A stretch of DNA of 36,511 nt from Burkholderia sp. IMCC1007 (GCF_027257875.1 NZ_JAPVQY010000070.1:1-36511); one strand, 5' to 3'. Positions 1-7,547 are shown, counted from the stretch's first letter. Numbers and translations: made by a program. The notes: generated by a model from the letters alone, not told the origin.

Positions 1-470
1 GCCGACGTGCGCGCGAGCAGCCACGCGCCGCGCCCGGTCGGCGCGGCGGACAGGCGCGCCGCATAGCCGAGCGCGGCGAGCGTCGCGCGCACCTGGCGGC
101 ACAGCGACGGCAGGCCGCCGAACAGGCGCAGGCTCGGGCCGACGTCGACGATCAGCGTGGCTTCGTCGTCGAGTGCGACGCACGGCGAGAAGCGCAGCAA
201 CGCGAGCGCGACCGCGCGCAGCGCATCGGCCTCGCGCGCCGGATCGCGTTCGACGAGCCGCGTGCCGGGCGCGAGCGTCAGCACGCCGCCGCGTTTCATG
301 CCCGCGCGCACGCCCTGCCGGCGCGCCGGTGCGTCGGCAATCAGCACCACGCCCTGTTCGAGCACCGCGCAGCCGGCATCGCTGGCCTCGCCGGCCGCTG
401 CGTCAGACGGCGGCGGGGCGCACACGTCGAGCGGCAGGCGCGGCAGATGGATGCCGAGCAAGACGCGCAT
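1..470 (-). CDS. imuB: ImuB, Y-family DNA polymerase-like protein (partial, C-terminal part outside window)
   Basis: This is the N-terminal 156 codons of a Y-family polymerase homologue; the rest lies beyond the left edge. The start MRVLLGIHLPRLPLDV lines up with the first strand of a Y-family palm, and the later text around VALDDEATLIVDVGPSLRLFG is typical of ImuB. In this family the usual catalytic acidic residues are replaced. ImuB is thought to act as a non-catalytic scaffold linking the beta clamp, ImuA and the error-prone polymerase DnaE2 during damage-induced mutagenesis; this is family knowledge, not visible here. The gene starts inside the 3' end of imuA (68 bp overlap), so the two are probably translationally coupled and share the LexA-controlled promoter upstream of imuA. 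A dnaE2 gene would be expected next to the left but cannot be seen. Confidence 0.88.
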   Translation of the reverse strand, partial: MRVLLGIHLPRLPLDVCAPPPSDAAAGEASDAGCAVLEQGVVLIADAPARRQGVRAGMKRGGVLTLAPGTRLVERDPAREADALRAVALALLRFSPCVALDDEATLIVDVGPSLRLFGGLPSLCRQVRATLAALGYAARLSAAPTGRGAWLLARTS

Positions 471-1110
471 AGCGGCTCTCCACGATGGGCGACGGCAAAT
501 CGAGCGTCAGCGGCTCGCTGCGCGCGGGCCCGCGACGCTTGACGATGTCGAGCGACACGCCGCCCGGCACCGGATACAGCGCGACGCGCAGCACGGCCGG
601 CGACGGCTGGCGTGCGGCCGACAGCGGGCGCAGCATCACGAACAACGTGTCGCCGGTGCGCGCAGCCGCGAGATGCAGGCGCCGCAACGCATCGGGGCGC
701 GCGTCCTGCCAGAGCAGCAGCGCGCCGCAGCAACCCGTCTTGAGCGCCTGCTCGGCGGCCCACAACGCATCGGTGCGGTTGCCGGCGCGCAGCCACAGCA
801 GCGCGTCGGACGGCACGCCGAGACTGGCGAGCGCGACCGCATGCGGCGCGTGCGGCGGCGCGACGAGCGCGAGCGGACGCCGCGCACTGACGGTGCGCGC
901 GAGTGCCGGCGCGAGCAAGCGCATCTCGCCGCTGCCCGGCTGCGCGGCCAGCAGTTCGACTAAGCCGCCGACCGGCCAGCCGCCGCCCGGCAGCTCGGCC
1001 GACAGTGGTGCAAAGCCCGTGTCGATCGTGCGCTGACTGCCGCGCGCGAGCTGCGAGCCGCGCCACAGCGATGGATGAAGGGATTCGGGGGAAATGGAGG
1101 ATGCGAGCAT
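403..1110 (-). CDS. imuA: ImuA, SOS-induced translesion synthesis accessory protein
   Basis: A 235-residue RecA/SulA-like protein of the ImuA family. The text LSAELPGGGWPVGGLVELLA followed by the degenerate loop PGSGEMRLL near residues 50-60 is the family signature, and the partner gene downstream is imuB. ImuA works with ImuB and DnaE2 in error-prone bypass of DNA lesions. I take the ATG at 1110 as start. A longer reading back to 1155 would run through the LexA operator at 1125-1140 and add a residue stretch with no resemblance to the family. The ribosome binding site is weak (GGTGGC). The C-terminal end is Ala/Arg-rich and overlaps the imuB start. Expression should be SOS-controlled because the operator lies 14 bp before the start codon. 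Confidence 0.88.
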   Translation of the reverse strand: MLASSISPESLHPSLWRGSQLARGSQRTIDTGFAPLSAELPGGGWPVGGLVELLAAQPGSGEMRLLAPALARTVSARRPLALVAPPHAPHAVALASLGVPSDALLWLRAGNRTDALWAAEQALKTGCCGALLLWQDARPDALRRLHLAAARTGDTLFVMLRPLSAARQPSPAVLRVALYPVPGGVSLDIVKRRGPARSEPLTLDLPSPIVESRYARLARHPSAAPAARRVRPAAV

Positions 1111-1124
1111 GACGCCACCCACAA

Positions 1125-1140
1125 CTGTATGGATATACAG
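1125..1140 (-). promoter_or_regulatory. LexA box upstream of imuA
   Basis: CTGTATGGATATACAG is an exact match to the gammaproteobacterial/betaproteobacterial LexA consensus CTGT-N8-ACAG, with an AT-rich core. It sits 14 bp upstream of the imuA start codon and therefore overlaps the expected promoter and transcription start. This placement fits LexA repression of the imuA-imuB genes. Confidence 0.88.
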
Positions 1141-1397
1141 TATATGGCAATGCACTCGCGCCGCACAGTACTAGTACGAAAACCCGCTTTTCGTCAGATG
1201 AAACGCCGAGGAAAAGCCGGCGTGTTCGTCATATTACGGCGAACCGGCCCGGCGTGGCCGGCTCGCCCCGGCCGAACACCCACGCCAACCATCCGGCCCG
1301 GGGCCGGCGCCGGCGAAACCGGATCGCGCTGCCGGAACCGGCAAGCAAACCGGCACGATGCCCGCCCCGCACACCGCGCCGATCCGCCTGTCGCACA

Positions 1398-2192
1398 TCA
1401 GCCGAGCAGCAGCGCGTCGTCGTCGAGCTGCTCGTGCCGCACCTTCTCGAACATCTGCAGCAGATCCGGCACGTCGAGCCCGCGGCGCGCGTCGCCCGAC
1501 ACGTCGAGCACGACCTGCCCCTGGTGCAGCATCACCGTGCGGTCGCCGTAGTCGAGCGCCTGCCGCATGCTGTGCGTGACCATCATCGTCGTCAGCTTGC
1601 TCTCGGCGACGATGCGCGCGGTCAGCTCCAGCACGAACGCGGCCGTCTTCGGATCGAGCGCGGCCGTATGCTCATCGAGCAGCAGGATCCGCGACGGGCG
1701 CAGCGACGCCATCAACAGGCTCACCGCCTGCCGCTGCCCGCCCGACAACAGCCCGATCCGGTCGGTCAGCCGGTTTTCCAGCCCGAGGTTCAGCAAACGC
1801 AGCTTGTCGCGGAACAGCTCGCGCGACGGGCGGTCGAGCGCCGCGCGAAAACCGCGCCGCGTACCGCGCGCCATCGCGAGCGCCATGTTCTCCTCGATCG
1901 TCAGCGCCTCGCAGGTGCCGGCCATCGGATCCTGGAACACGCGCGCGACGAGATGCGCGCGATCCCACGCGGCCTGGCGCGTGACGTCCGTGCCGTCGAT
2001 CGCGATGCGCCCCGAATCGACGCGCTGATCGCCGCTGACCGCATTGAGGAAGGTCGACTTGCCGGCGCCGTTCGAGCCGATCACCGCGACGAACTGGCCG
2101 TCGGGAATGTCGAGCGACAGCCCGCGCAGCGCGCGCGTCTCGATCGGCGTGCCGGGATTGAACGTGAGTTTGAGATCGTGTGCGGACAGCAT
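1398..2192 (-). CDS. ABC importer ATP-binding protein (partner of an ABC_sub_bind-type binding protein)
   Basis: A complete 264-residue ABC ATPase. Walker A is GSNGAGKST (about residues 39-47), the signature is LSGGQRQ (about 149-155) and Walker B is ILLLDEHTA, with DEH where most family members have DEP. The H-loop is MMVTHSM. It should energise uptake through the permease encoded directly upstream: one base separates the permease stop from this ATG, so the two are almost certainly co-translated. The order binding protein, permease, ATPase matches the small LIV-like importers whose binding protein belongs to the ABC_sub_bind family, such as the streptococcal tryptophan system. The substrate here cannot be told from sequence. 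The gene ends a three-gene operon; no clear T-run terminator follows. Confidence 0.9.
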   Translation of the reverse strand: MLSAHDLKLTFNPGTPIETRALRGLSLDIPDGQFVAVIGSNGAGKSTFLNAVSGDQRVDSGRIAIDGTDVTRQAAWDRAHLVARVFQDPMAGTCEALTIEENMALAMARGTRRGFRAALDRPSRELFRDKLRLLNLGLENRLTDRIGLLSGGQRQAVSLLMASLRPSRILLLDEHTAALDPKTAAFVLELTARIVAESKLTTMMVTHSMRQALDYGDRTVMLHQGQVVLDVSGDARRGLDVPDLLQMFEKVRHEQLDDDALLLG

Positions 2193-2193
2193 G

Positions 2194-3090
2194 TCATGCC
2201 CCCCCGTTCTTGCGCGCGAACAGCTTCTTGCGCGTCGCCGGCAGCACCAGCGCGATCGTGACGAGCGCAGCCGTCACGAGGTTCAGGTCCTGCGCCTTCA
2301 GGCCGATGAATTCGCTGTTCAGCGCGAGCGCGATGAAGAAGCGGTAGACGATCGCGCCGAGCACGACGGCGAGCGTCGTCAGCACGAGCCGGCGCGCCGG
2401 CAGCAGCGTCTCGCCGATGATCACCGCGGCGAGCCCGATCACGATCGTGCCGATGCCCATCGAGATGTCGGCGCCGCCCTGCGTCTGCGCGAACAGCGCA
2501 CCGGCGAGCGCGACGAGCGCATTCGACAGCGCCATCCCGGCGAGCGTCGCGCGGCCCGTCGCGATGCCCTGCGCGCGCGCCATCCGCGGGTTCGCGCCGG
2601 TCGCGCGCATCGCGAGGCCGAGCTGCGACGAGAAGAACCAGTCGAGCCCGAGCTTCGCGACCACGACGACGATCGCGAGCAGCGCCGGGCGCAGCACGTA
2701 ATCGGGCATCCAGTCGGGCTGCAGCACGGTGAAGAGCGTCGGCTCGGTGATCAGCGGCACGTTCGGCCGGCCCATGATCCGCAGGTTCACCGAGTAGAGC
2801 GCGATCATCATCAGGATACTGGCGAGCAGATCCATGATCTTCAGGCGCACGTTGAGCCAGCCGGTGACGAAGCCGGCCAGCGCGCCCGCGACGATCGCGA
2901 TCAGCGTCGACGTGAACGGATCGTGGCCGGCGGAAATCAGCGTCGCGGCGACGGCGCCGCCGAGCGGAAAGCTGCCGTCGACGGTCAGGTCGGGGAAGTT
3001 GAGGATGCGAAACGAGATCAGCACCCCGAGGGCGACGAGACTGAAGATCAGGCCGATCTCCAGCGCGCCCAGAAACGAGAACAGAGACAT
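2194..3090 (-). CDS. ABC importer permease, branched-chain amino acid type (BPD_transp_2)
   Basis: A 298-residue polytopic inner-membrane protein with about eight hydrophobic segments. The N-terminal part with PDLTVDGSFPLGGAVAA and the motif GATGANPRMARAQGI-like stretch near the middle are typical of the LivH/LivM-related permeases paired with ABC_sub_bind binding proteins. It presumably forms a homodimeric channel, since only one permease gene is present. It lies between the binding protein gene (135 bp upstream, with a hairpin in the gap) and the ATPase gene (1 bp downstream). The start ATG at 3090 is preceded by a purine stretch. Substrate unknown. Confidence 0.9.
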   Translation of the reverse strand: MSLFSFLGALEIGLIFSLVALGVLISFRILNFPDLTVDGSFPLGGAVAATLISAGHDPFTSTLIAIVAGALAGFVTGWLNVRLKIMDLLASILMMIALYSVNLRIMGRPNVPLITEPTLFTVLQPDWMPDYVLRPALLAIVVVVAKLGLDWFFSSQLGLAMRATGANPRMARAQGIATGRATLAGMALSNALVALAGALFAQTQGGADISMGIGTIVIGLAAVIIGETLLPARRLVLTTLAVVLGAIVYRFFIALALNSEFIGLKAQDLNLVTAALVTIALVLPATRKKLFARKNGGA

Positions 3091-3140
3091 GATGGGAAAT
3101 CCTGTTGCTTCCCGGCCGAACGTGTACGGCCGGGCGAAGC

Positions 3141-3173
3141 GGACAGGCGGCCCCGGGTGGGAGCCGCCCGTCC
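3141..3173 (-). other. Intercistronic hairpin between binding protein and permease genes
   Basis: GGACAGGCGGC (3141-3151) pairs with GCCGCCCGTCC (3163-3173) with one mismatch around an 11-base loop. There is no T-run after it on the minus strand, so it is not a standard terminator. Such hairpins after binding protein genes often protect the upstream message and keep the permease and ATPase at lower levels; that role is inferred. Confidence 0.5.
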
Positions 3174-3225
3174 GGCGATGTCGTCGAGGCCCGGATCGGG
3201 CCTGCAGGCGCGGCGCTCGGGCCGC

Positions 3226-4191
3226 TTACTTGATGACCGTCTTCGCTTCCTTCACGAGATCCGGCGACAGCGTGACGCCCTGCTTCGCGGCCGCGCCCGT
3301 ATTGGCGAACAGTTCGAGGTTGCTGCTCGTCTCCGATGCGATCGCGCCCGGCTTCTCGCCCTTCAGGATGCGCGCGACGACCTTGCCCGTCTGGCGGCCG
3401 AGGTCGCCGTAGTTGATGCCGAGCGCCGCGATGCCGCCGCGTTTCACGCTGTCGGTGTCGCCCGCGACGAGCGGAATCTTCGCTTCGTTCGCGACCTTCA
3501 CCAGCGCTTCGTACGCGGACACGACGTTGTTGTCGGTGTTCGTGTAGATCACGTCGACCTTGCCGATCAGGCTCTTCGCGGCCGGGCCGATGTCGACGGT
3601 GCGCGGCGCGGCCGCTTCCTTCAGCGTCATCCCCTGCTTCGCGAGGATCTCCTTGAGCTCCTTCACGACCACGACCGAGTTCGCCTCGCCCGGGTTGTAG
3701 ACCATGCCGACCGTCTTCGCATTCGGCACGACGCGCTTGATCAGCGCGACCTGGCGGTCGAGCGGCAGCTTGTCGGACACGCCCGTCACGTTGGTGCCCG
3801 ACGGGCCCCAGCCCTTCACGAGCTGCGCGGCGACCGGGTCGGTCACGCCCGAATAGACGACCGGCACGCTCTTGGTCGCCGCGACGACCGACTGCGCGGC
3901 CGGCGTCGCGATCGCGACGATCACGTCGGGCTTGTCGCCGACGAACTTGCGCGCGATCTGCGCGGCCGTGCCCGTGTTGCCCTGCGCACTCTGGTATTCC
4001 CACTTGAGCTTGTCGTCGCCGTAGCCTTCCGCCTTCAGTTCGGCGCGCACGCCGTCGCGGATCGCGTCGAGCGCCGGATGGTCGACGATCGACAGCACCT
4101 TGACGGTCTGTGCGTGCGCGGCGCCGGCCAGCGCGAGTGCGGCGACGCCGGCCGTGATCGAACGAATCGCGAAAGTCTTGAATCGCTTCAT
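3226..4191 (-). CDS. ABC importer periplasmic substrate-binding protein (ABC_sub_bind/DUF534 family)
   Basis: A 321-residue exported binding protein. The signal peptide MKRFKTFAIRS...ALAGAAHA ends near residue 28 and has no lipobox cysteine, so the mature protein should be free in the periplasm. The text VKVLSIVDHPALDAIRDG and later SVPVVYSGVTDPVAAQLV is the classic start of the ABC_sub_bind (TrpX-like) family. Start at 4191 is supported by GGGGGAGA upstream; a longer in-frame reading to 4347 has an Arg/Pro-rich composition that looks non-coding. It is the first gene of the operon with permease and ATPase. Family members bind aromatic amino acids or other small ligands; I cannot name the ligand. 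Confidence 0.9.
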   Translation of the reverse strand: MKRFKTFAIRSITAGVAALALAGAAHAQTVKVLSIVDHPALDAIRDGVRAELKAEGYGDDKLKWEYQSAQGNTGTAAQIARKFVGDKPDVIVAIATPAAQSVVAATKSVPVVYSGVTDPVAAQLVKGWGPSGTNVTGVSDKLPLDRQVALIKRVVPNAKTVGMVYNPGEANSVVVVKELKEILAKQGMTLKEAAAPRTVDIGPAAKSLIGKVDVIYTNTDNNVVSAYEALVKVANEAKIPLVAGDTDSVKRGGIAALGINYGDLGRQTGKVVARILKGEKPGAIASETSSNLELFANTGAAAKQGVTLSPDLVKEAKTVIK

Positions 4192-4523
4192 GGGTGAGTC
4201 TCCCCCGTATTTATGTCGGTTCTGGATGATGGATTCCCGCCGCCGTCGTGCAGGGCCGGCGCGCGCAATGCAGCGGCACCGGCCCCGCGCGGGCCCCGGG
4301 AAGGCGCGCGGCGGCGAACGCATGAGAATACCATTTCCGCAGACCACCGCCTGACGTCGTGCTTTCGCGCGCCCGGCCGATGCGCGGCGCTGCCGCGCCG
4401 TTACGAAATGCCCGGGTAGCCCGGCTGGCGGCGCTCAGCGCCGGTTCCAGCGCAACGCGTCAGCCGCGTTGACAGCTTTACGTTATGCTGTCCGCCGACC
4501 CGATCCATACCATCGGAGGGGAC
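4192..4523. other. Divergent intergenic region, 332 bp
   Basis: Lies between the ABC binding protein gene (minus) and the small exported protein gene (plus), so it should hold both promoters. A TTGACA hexamer occurs at 4469-4474 on the plus strand, but I see no good -10 at normal spacing. No gene, repeat or clear operator is evident. Confidence 0.5.
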
Positions 4524-4832
4524 ATGAAACGAACGATTCGTGCGATCGCATTCGCAGCCGTCGCGCTGGCACTGCCGGGCGCGGCATTCGCGCTGACCGA
4601 CGGCAATGCGCCATACGACGACTGCATGCTCAACGCGCTGCGCGAGAGCCGCAACGGCGCGGCGGCGCAGTTGATCCAGCGCTCGTGCGACGCGCTGTAC
4701 CGCAACAACGCGATGCTGCTGCCGCGCGAGCGGCGCTATCACGAGTGCGTCGTGCAGTCGCTGCCGGGCGTGCGCGACAACTACGCGATCCAGCAGATCA
4801 TGGCGATCTGCTCGCGGCGCGGGGAGATGTGA
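4524..4832 (+). CDS. Small exported four-cysteine protein of unknown function
   Basis: A 102-residue protein with a signal peptide (MKRTIRAIAFAAVALALPGAAFA, cut near residue 23). The mature part holds four cysteines at 34, 55, 75 and 96, arranged as two C-x20-C units separated by 19 residues. The two units resemble each other (YDDCMLNAL...IQRSC and YHECVVQSL...IMAIC), so the domain looks like an internal duplication held by two disulfides in the periplasm. The start ATG at 4524 follows GGAGGG at good spacing; an upstream in-frame start at 4485 would place extra residues before the signal. It may belong to the small four-cysteine families of unknown function known in proteobacteria. It stands alone between the ABC operon and the accessory patch. 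Confidence 0.8.
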   Translation: MKRTIRAIAFAAVALALPGAAFALTDGNAPYDDCMLNALRESRNGAAAQLIQRSCDALYRNNAMLLPRERRYHECVVQSLPGVRDNYAIQQIMAICSRRGEM

Positions 4833-4931
4833 GACGGCGGCGCGGGCTGGGTGCCGCTGGGCCAATCGGCCTTCCAAAGGGGCTGCGCGATGCAGCGGTC
4901 AGGACGCAAACCAATACGATCCCGTGATCAG

Positions 4932-5264
4932 TCAGCTATAGAGCCAGCGTCCTGCCTTGGCCGATGCGATCAACATTCGGACGTTCAGATCCGGAACTTG
5001 ATGAACGACTTTTTTTCTGAACGGATTGAGGAGGTCAAGAAACGAAAAACTGTCTTCCGGGTAGTATTTCTTAATGTCGAACCCGCTCATATCGACATTA
5101 AACTCTTCCGAATACTCCCTCATCAGCTCTTCGACCTCAGCGGCATCGAAGTCCAGGTCGACATCCAGATCGCTGTCCTCCGTGATATCCGCACCTCTCG
5201 GCGTCACCGAAAAACCCACTTTCCTCCTCACAAAATCAATCACCCTGTCATCAACATTTACCAT
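4932..5264 (-). CDS. DUF1493 family protein
   Basis: A 110-residue acidic, soluble protein. The text DSDLDVDLDFDAAEVEELM with following YSEEFNVDMSGFDIKKYYP is the core of the DUF1493 family, small acyl-carrier-protein-like proteins found in accessory regions of enterobacteria and Burkholderia. No serine attachment motif of the ACP DSL type is obvious, and function is unknown. The ATG at 5264 has GGGAGG about 10 bases upstream. The gene starts within the stop codon of the restored reading frame of the STM2901-like gene upstream (7 bp overlap), so the two were translationally coupled. Codon use is less GC-biased than in the flanking genes, which suggests horizontal transfer. Confidence 0.75.
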   Translation of the reverse strand: MVNVDDRVIDFVRRKVGFSVTPRGADITEDSDLDVDLDFDAAEVEELMREYSEEFNVDMSGFDIKKYYPEDSFSFLDLLNPFRKKVVHQVPDLNVRMLIASAKAGRWLYS

Positions 5265-5708
5265 AATCTGCCCGCCTCCCTCGCAATCCGATTATAGTGA
5301 CTCACTGCTTTACGAGTGATGATGTAAATGTCACTCGCGAGAATTACCCATCCTAGCACGGGTACTTCCCACAAAAGTCCCGATGTTGCTCACCATTCTG
5401 ATTTTCAGATTTTTCACCGGGCCGCCCATCAGCGTGGGTAGTTGAAGGCCAAACGGGAACTGTGCCTTCTGAAAAACTCTTCTCGAATATTGGCTCGCAC
5501 GCGATGTCCCCTTGATCGCTCCGCCAGGCTTCGTTCGGGTCGATAAATTATTTTTGCCAAGTAAAATCATGCCAACCGACACCGCGTCATCAACGCCGAG
5601 TTGATTCATTGTTTCGTCAACCATGATCCAGAAGAGCAGCTCTCCTGCGGACAAATTGACCATCCCGTAATAATGGTAAGCCCCATTCAATTCCTCGACA
5701 GCACCCAT
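5258..5708 (-). pseudogene. STM2901-like gene with a single frameshift near 5366
   Basis: From the ATG at 5708 (AGGA upstream) the reading frame gives MGAVEELNGAYHYYGMVNLS and continues to NIGTFVGS, then ends after 125 residues at 5331 with an unrelated tail. Shifting frame at about 5366, in a GGGAA run of the coding strand, restores an open stretch VPVLGWVILASDIYIITRK that runs without a stop to 5258, where TAA overlaps the ATG of the DUF1493 gene. The total length of 451 bases fits one extra base or two missing bases in a gene of about 149 codons. I recognise the family as the STM2901 type, often encoded beside DUF1493 in enterobacteria; function unknown. Sequencing error, strain-specific decay or phase-variable expression are all possible. 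The region is AT-richer than the surroundings. Confidence 0.7.
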
Positions 5709-6144
5709 TCGACATCCTCGCGTGTGGTTTTCGACTGATTTTTCAGTCTAACGAAGATATACGACTGCCATGCAGACAAACTCCTGCTGATCTGTTGATT
5801 ATTCGCCCCGCGGCGATAGTGAAATACCTCGGGACATTTTTGGTATTTGGCTCAGCATGAACAATGAACGGGGCACAGCGGGATGCCGGAGAGAAAACGT
5901 GCATACCGATTCTGCATTTAAGCAGCGGCGCGCAGGCTCGATGCCAACGTAACAGGCCGTTACGAAACCGTGTTGATTGGTGAACAGAAATGCACTTGTG
6001 ATGTGGGATCTTCGCGTCGCTCCCGGAGCTCGAAAACATATTGAAGAGGGACGCAACGCATGCGCAGCGGCAACGGGACGCCGCCTGTCACCCATAAAAA
6101 AGGCCCGCACAGGTGCAGGCCTTCGTTCGGTCAACCGATGCCGC
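5709..6144. other. Intergenic region, 436 bp, AT-richer, no clear gene
   Basis: No convincing coding region. It contains a small perfect palindrome (GACTGA-TTTT-TCAGTC, 5733-5748), an inverted repeat CGTAAC-aggcc-GTTACG (5948-5964), and the metQ terminator at its right end. Short open frames on the minus strand have no recognisable protein character. The promoter of the STM2901-like gene should lie at its left end. Confidence 0.5.
6096..6122 (-). terminator. Rho-independent terminator of metQ
   Basis: On the minus strand AGGCCTGCAC and GTGCGGGCCT (with one G-T pair) form a 10-bp stem, followed by a run of T (6101 down to 6096). It begins 23 bp after the metQ stop codon, so metQ is transcribed as the last or only gene of its unit. 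Confidence 0.85.
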
Positions 6145-6960
6145 TCAGAACGACGCGACCATCGAGCCCTTGAACTGCTTCTTGATGAATTCCTTCACTT
6201 CCGGCGACTGGTACGCCTTGACCAGCTTCTTCACCCACGGCTGATCCTTGTCCTTCGCGCGCACGGCGATCAGGTTCGCGTACGGGCTCGTCAGCGCTTC
6301 GAGCGCGATCGCGTCCTTGGTCGGCTGCAGGTTCGCAGCCAGCGCGTAGTTCGTATTGATCACGGCCGCGTCGACGTCCGACAGCACGCGCGGCAGTTGC
6401 GCGGCGTCGAGTTCGGAGATCTTCAGCTTCTTCGGGTTCTCGGCGATGTCGAGCACCGTCGCGTTGTTGCCGCCGGTGCCGGCGCCCGTCTTCAGCTTGA
6501 TCACGCCTTGCGTCTGCAGCAGCAGCAGCGCGCGGTTCTCGTTCGACGGATCGTTCGGCACCGCGAGCTTCGCGCCTTGCGGCAGATCCTTCAGCGACTT
6601 GAACTTCTTCGAGTACACGCCGATCGGCGAGATGTAGGTCAGGCCTGCGCTGACGATCTTGTAGCCGCGCTGCTTCACCTGGCTGTCGAGGTAGGGCTGG
6701 TGCTGGAAGCTGTTCGCGTCGAGGTCGCCCGAATCGAGCGCCGCGTTCGGCTGCACGTAGTCGTTGAACTCGATGACCTTCACGTTCAGGCCTTCCTTCT
6801 CCTTCGCGACCTTCTGCACGACTTGCCACACTTCCGAATCCGGACCGGCAACCGTACCGACCTTGATGACCTTGTCTTCGGCGTGTGCGCCAGCCGACAG
6901 CGTCAGTGCGGCACCGGTGGCCAGCACGGAAAATACCTTTAGGAGACTGCGGCGCTTCAT
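6145..6960 (-). CDS. metQ: MetQ/NlpA-family methionine-binding protein
   Basis: A 271-residue binding protein of the NlpA/MetQ family. The mature text VIKVGTVAGPDSEVWQVVQK, then NDYVQPNAALDSGDLDANSFQHQPYL, is diagnostic. It should bind D- or L-methionine or a related compound for a MetN-MetI importer. The N-terminal leader MKRRSLLKVFSVLATGAALTL ends in AGAHA and has no lipobox cysteine, so unlike the E. coli lipoprotein this one is probably a soluble periplasmic protein. No metN or metI gene is adjacent: the unit ends with a terminator and a divergent gene lies upstream. It may serve a transporter encoded elsewhere. The C-terminal end (FIKKQFKGSMVASF) is normal for the family. Confidence 0.9.
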   Translation of the reverse strand: MKRRSLLKVFSVLATGAALTLSAGAHAEDKVIKVGTVAGPDSEVWQVVQKVAKEKEGLNVKVIEFNDYVQPNAALDSGDLDANSFQHQPYLDSQVKQRGYKIVSAGLTYISPIGVYSKKFKSLKDLPQGAKLAVPNDPSNENRALLLLQTQGVIKLKTGAGTGGNNATVLDIAENPKKLKISELDAAQLPRVLSDVDAAVINTNYALAANLQPTKDAIALEALTSPYANLIAVRAKDKDQPWVKKLVKAYQSPEVKEFIKKQFKGSMVASF

Positions 6961-7256
6961 CTGTTTCTCGCTTTCTTGCTAACTGAAAATAGGGGCGCGA
7001 TACGGGTAAGCCCCGACTCGCAGGAAGGGGCAAATGGTGTCACAGGATGAGCCGGAAGTGAAATACATCCCGCTCATATGGGTATGCACCGCGACGGTGC
7101 TGGTGGGAGCCGCGCTGCCTCTAGTCGATCTCGATGCCGGGAATGCGCGCGCGATGGTTTCGGGCGCGCGATGCACCGCACGACACGCCACGGCCGCTGT
7201 GCTACAAAGACCGGCTGACCGGCACGCACCGGGCCGGCGACATTCCAGGGCCATCC

Positions 7257-7547
7257 ATGTACGTCATCGACATCCACTACACCGCGTCGCTCGAGCGCAT
7301 CGACGACGCGCTCGAACGCCATCGCGCGTATCTGCAGCCGCTGCTGGAGCGCGGCATTTTCATCGCGGCGGGGCCGAAGGTGCCGCGCGAAGGCGGCGTG
7401 ATCCTCGCGGCCCGTATCGATCGCGACGAACTCGACGCGATCCTGAAGACCGATCCGTTCGTGACCGAAGGGCTCGCGACCTATCGCGTGACCGAATTCA
7501 GGATCACGCGCGCCGCGCAGGGCTTCAACGTACCGGCGCTGCCGTGA
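7257..7547 (+). CDS. YciI-like protein
   Basis: A 96-residue cytoplasmic protein with the YciI fold (dimeric alpha-beta barrel, ferredoxin-like). MYVIDIHYTASLERIDDALE followed by HRAYLQPLLERG carries the conserved histidine of the family near residue 23, and the later aspartates in DPFVTEGLATYRV match the usual C-terminal half. YciI proteins are related to muconolactone isomerase, but few have a known reaction. The ATG at 7257 gives the family's usual length; longer readings back to 7134 are Arg-rich and unlikely. It is transcribed away from metQ and towards SCO1, and appears monocistronic. Confidence 0.8.
   Translation: MYVIDIHYTASLERIDDALERHRAYLQPLLERGIFIAAGPKVPREGGVILAARIDRDELDAILKTDPFVTEGLATYRVTEFRITRAAQGFNVPALP

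Noticed and set aside
157..1112. Long plus-strand open frames opposite imuA-imuB
   Set aside because: They are Arg/Ala/Ser-rich mirror frames of a high-GC gene pair with clear family signatures on the minus strand.
1230..1397. Many CCGG/GGCCGG motifs after the ABC ATPase gene, considered as a repeat array
   Set aside because: Spacing is irregular and the motifs are expected in such GC-rich intergenic DNA; no CRISPR-like or REP-like unit emerges.
2044..4197. A 717-residue plus-strand open frame opposite the ABC importer genes
   Set aside because: Composition is dominated by Arg, Asp, His and Glu with no domain pattern; all three genes on the other strand are complete and recognisable.
5743..6134. 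Possible short minus-strand genes (about 98 and 111 residues) upstream of the STM2901-like gene
   Set aside because: No recognisable protein character, no ribosome binding site and overlapping frames with each other; treated as intergenic.
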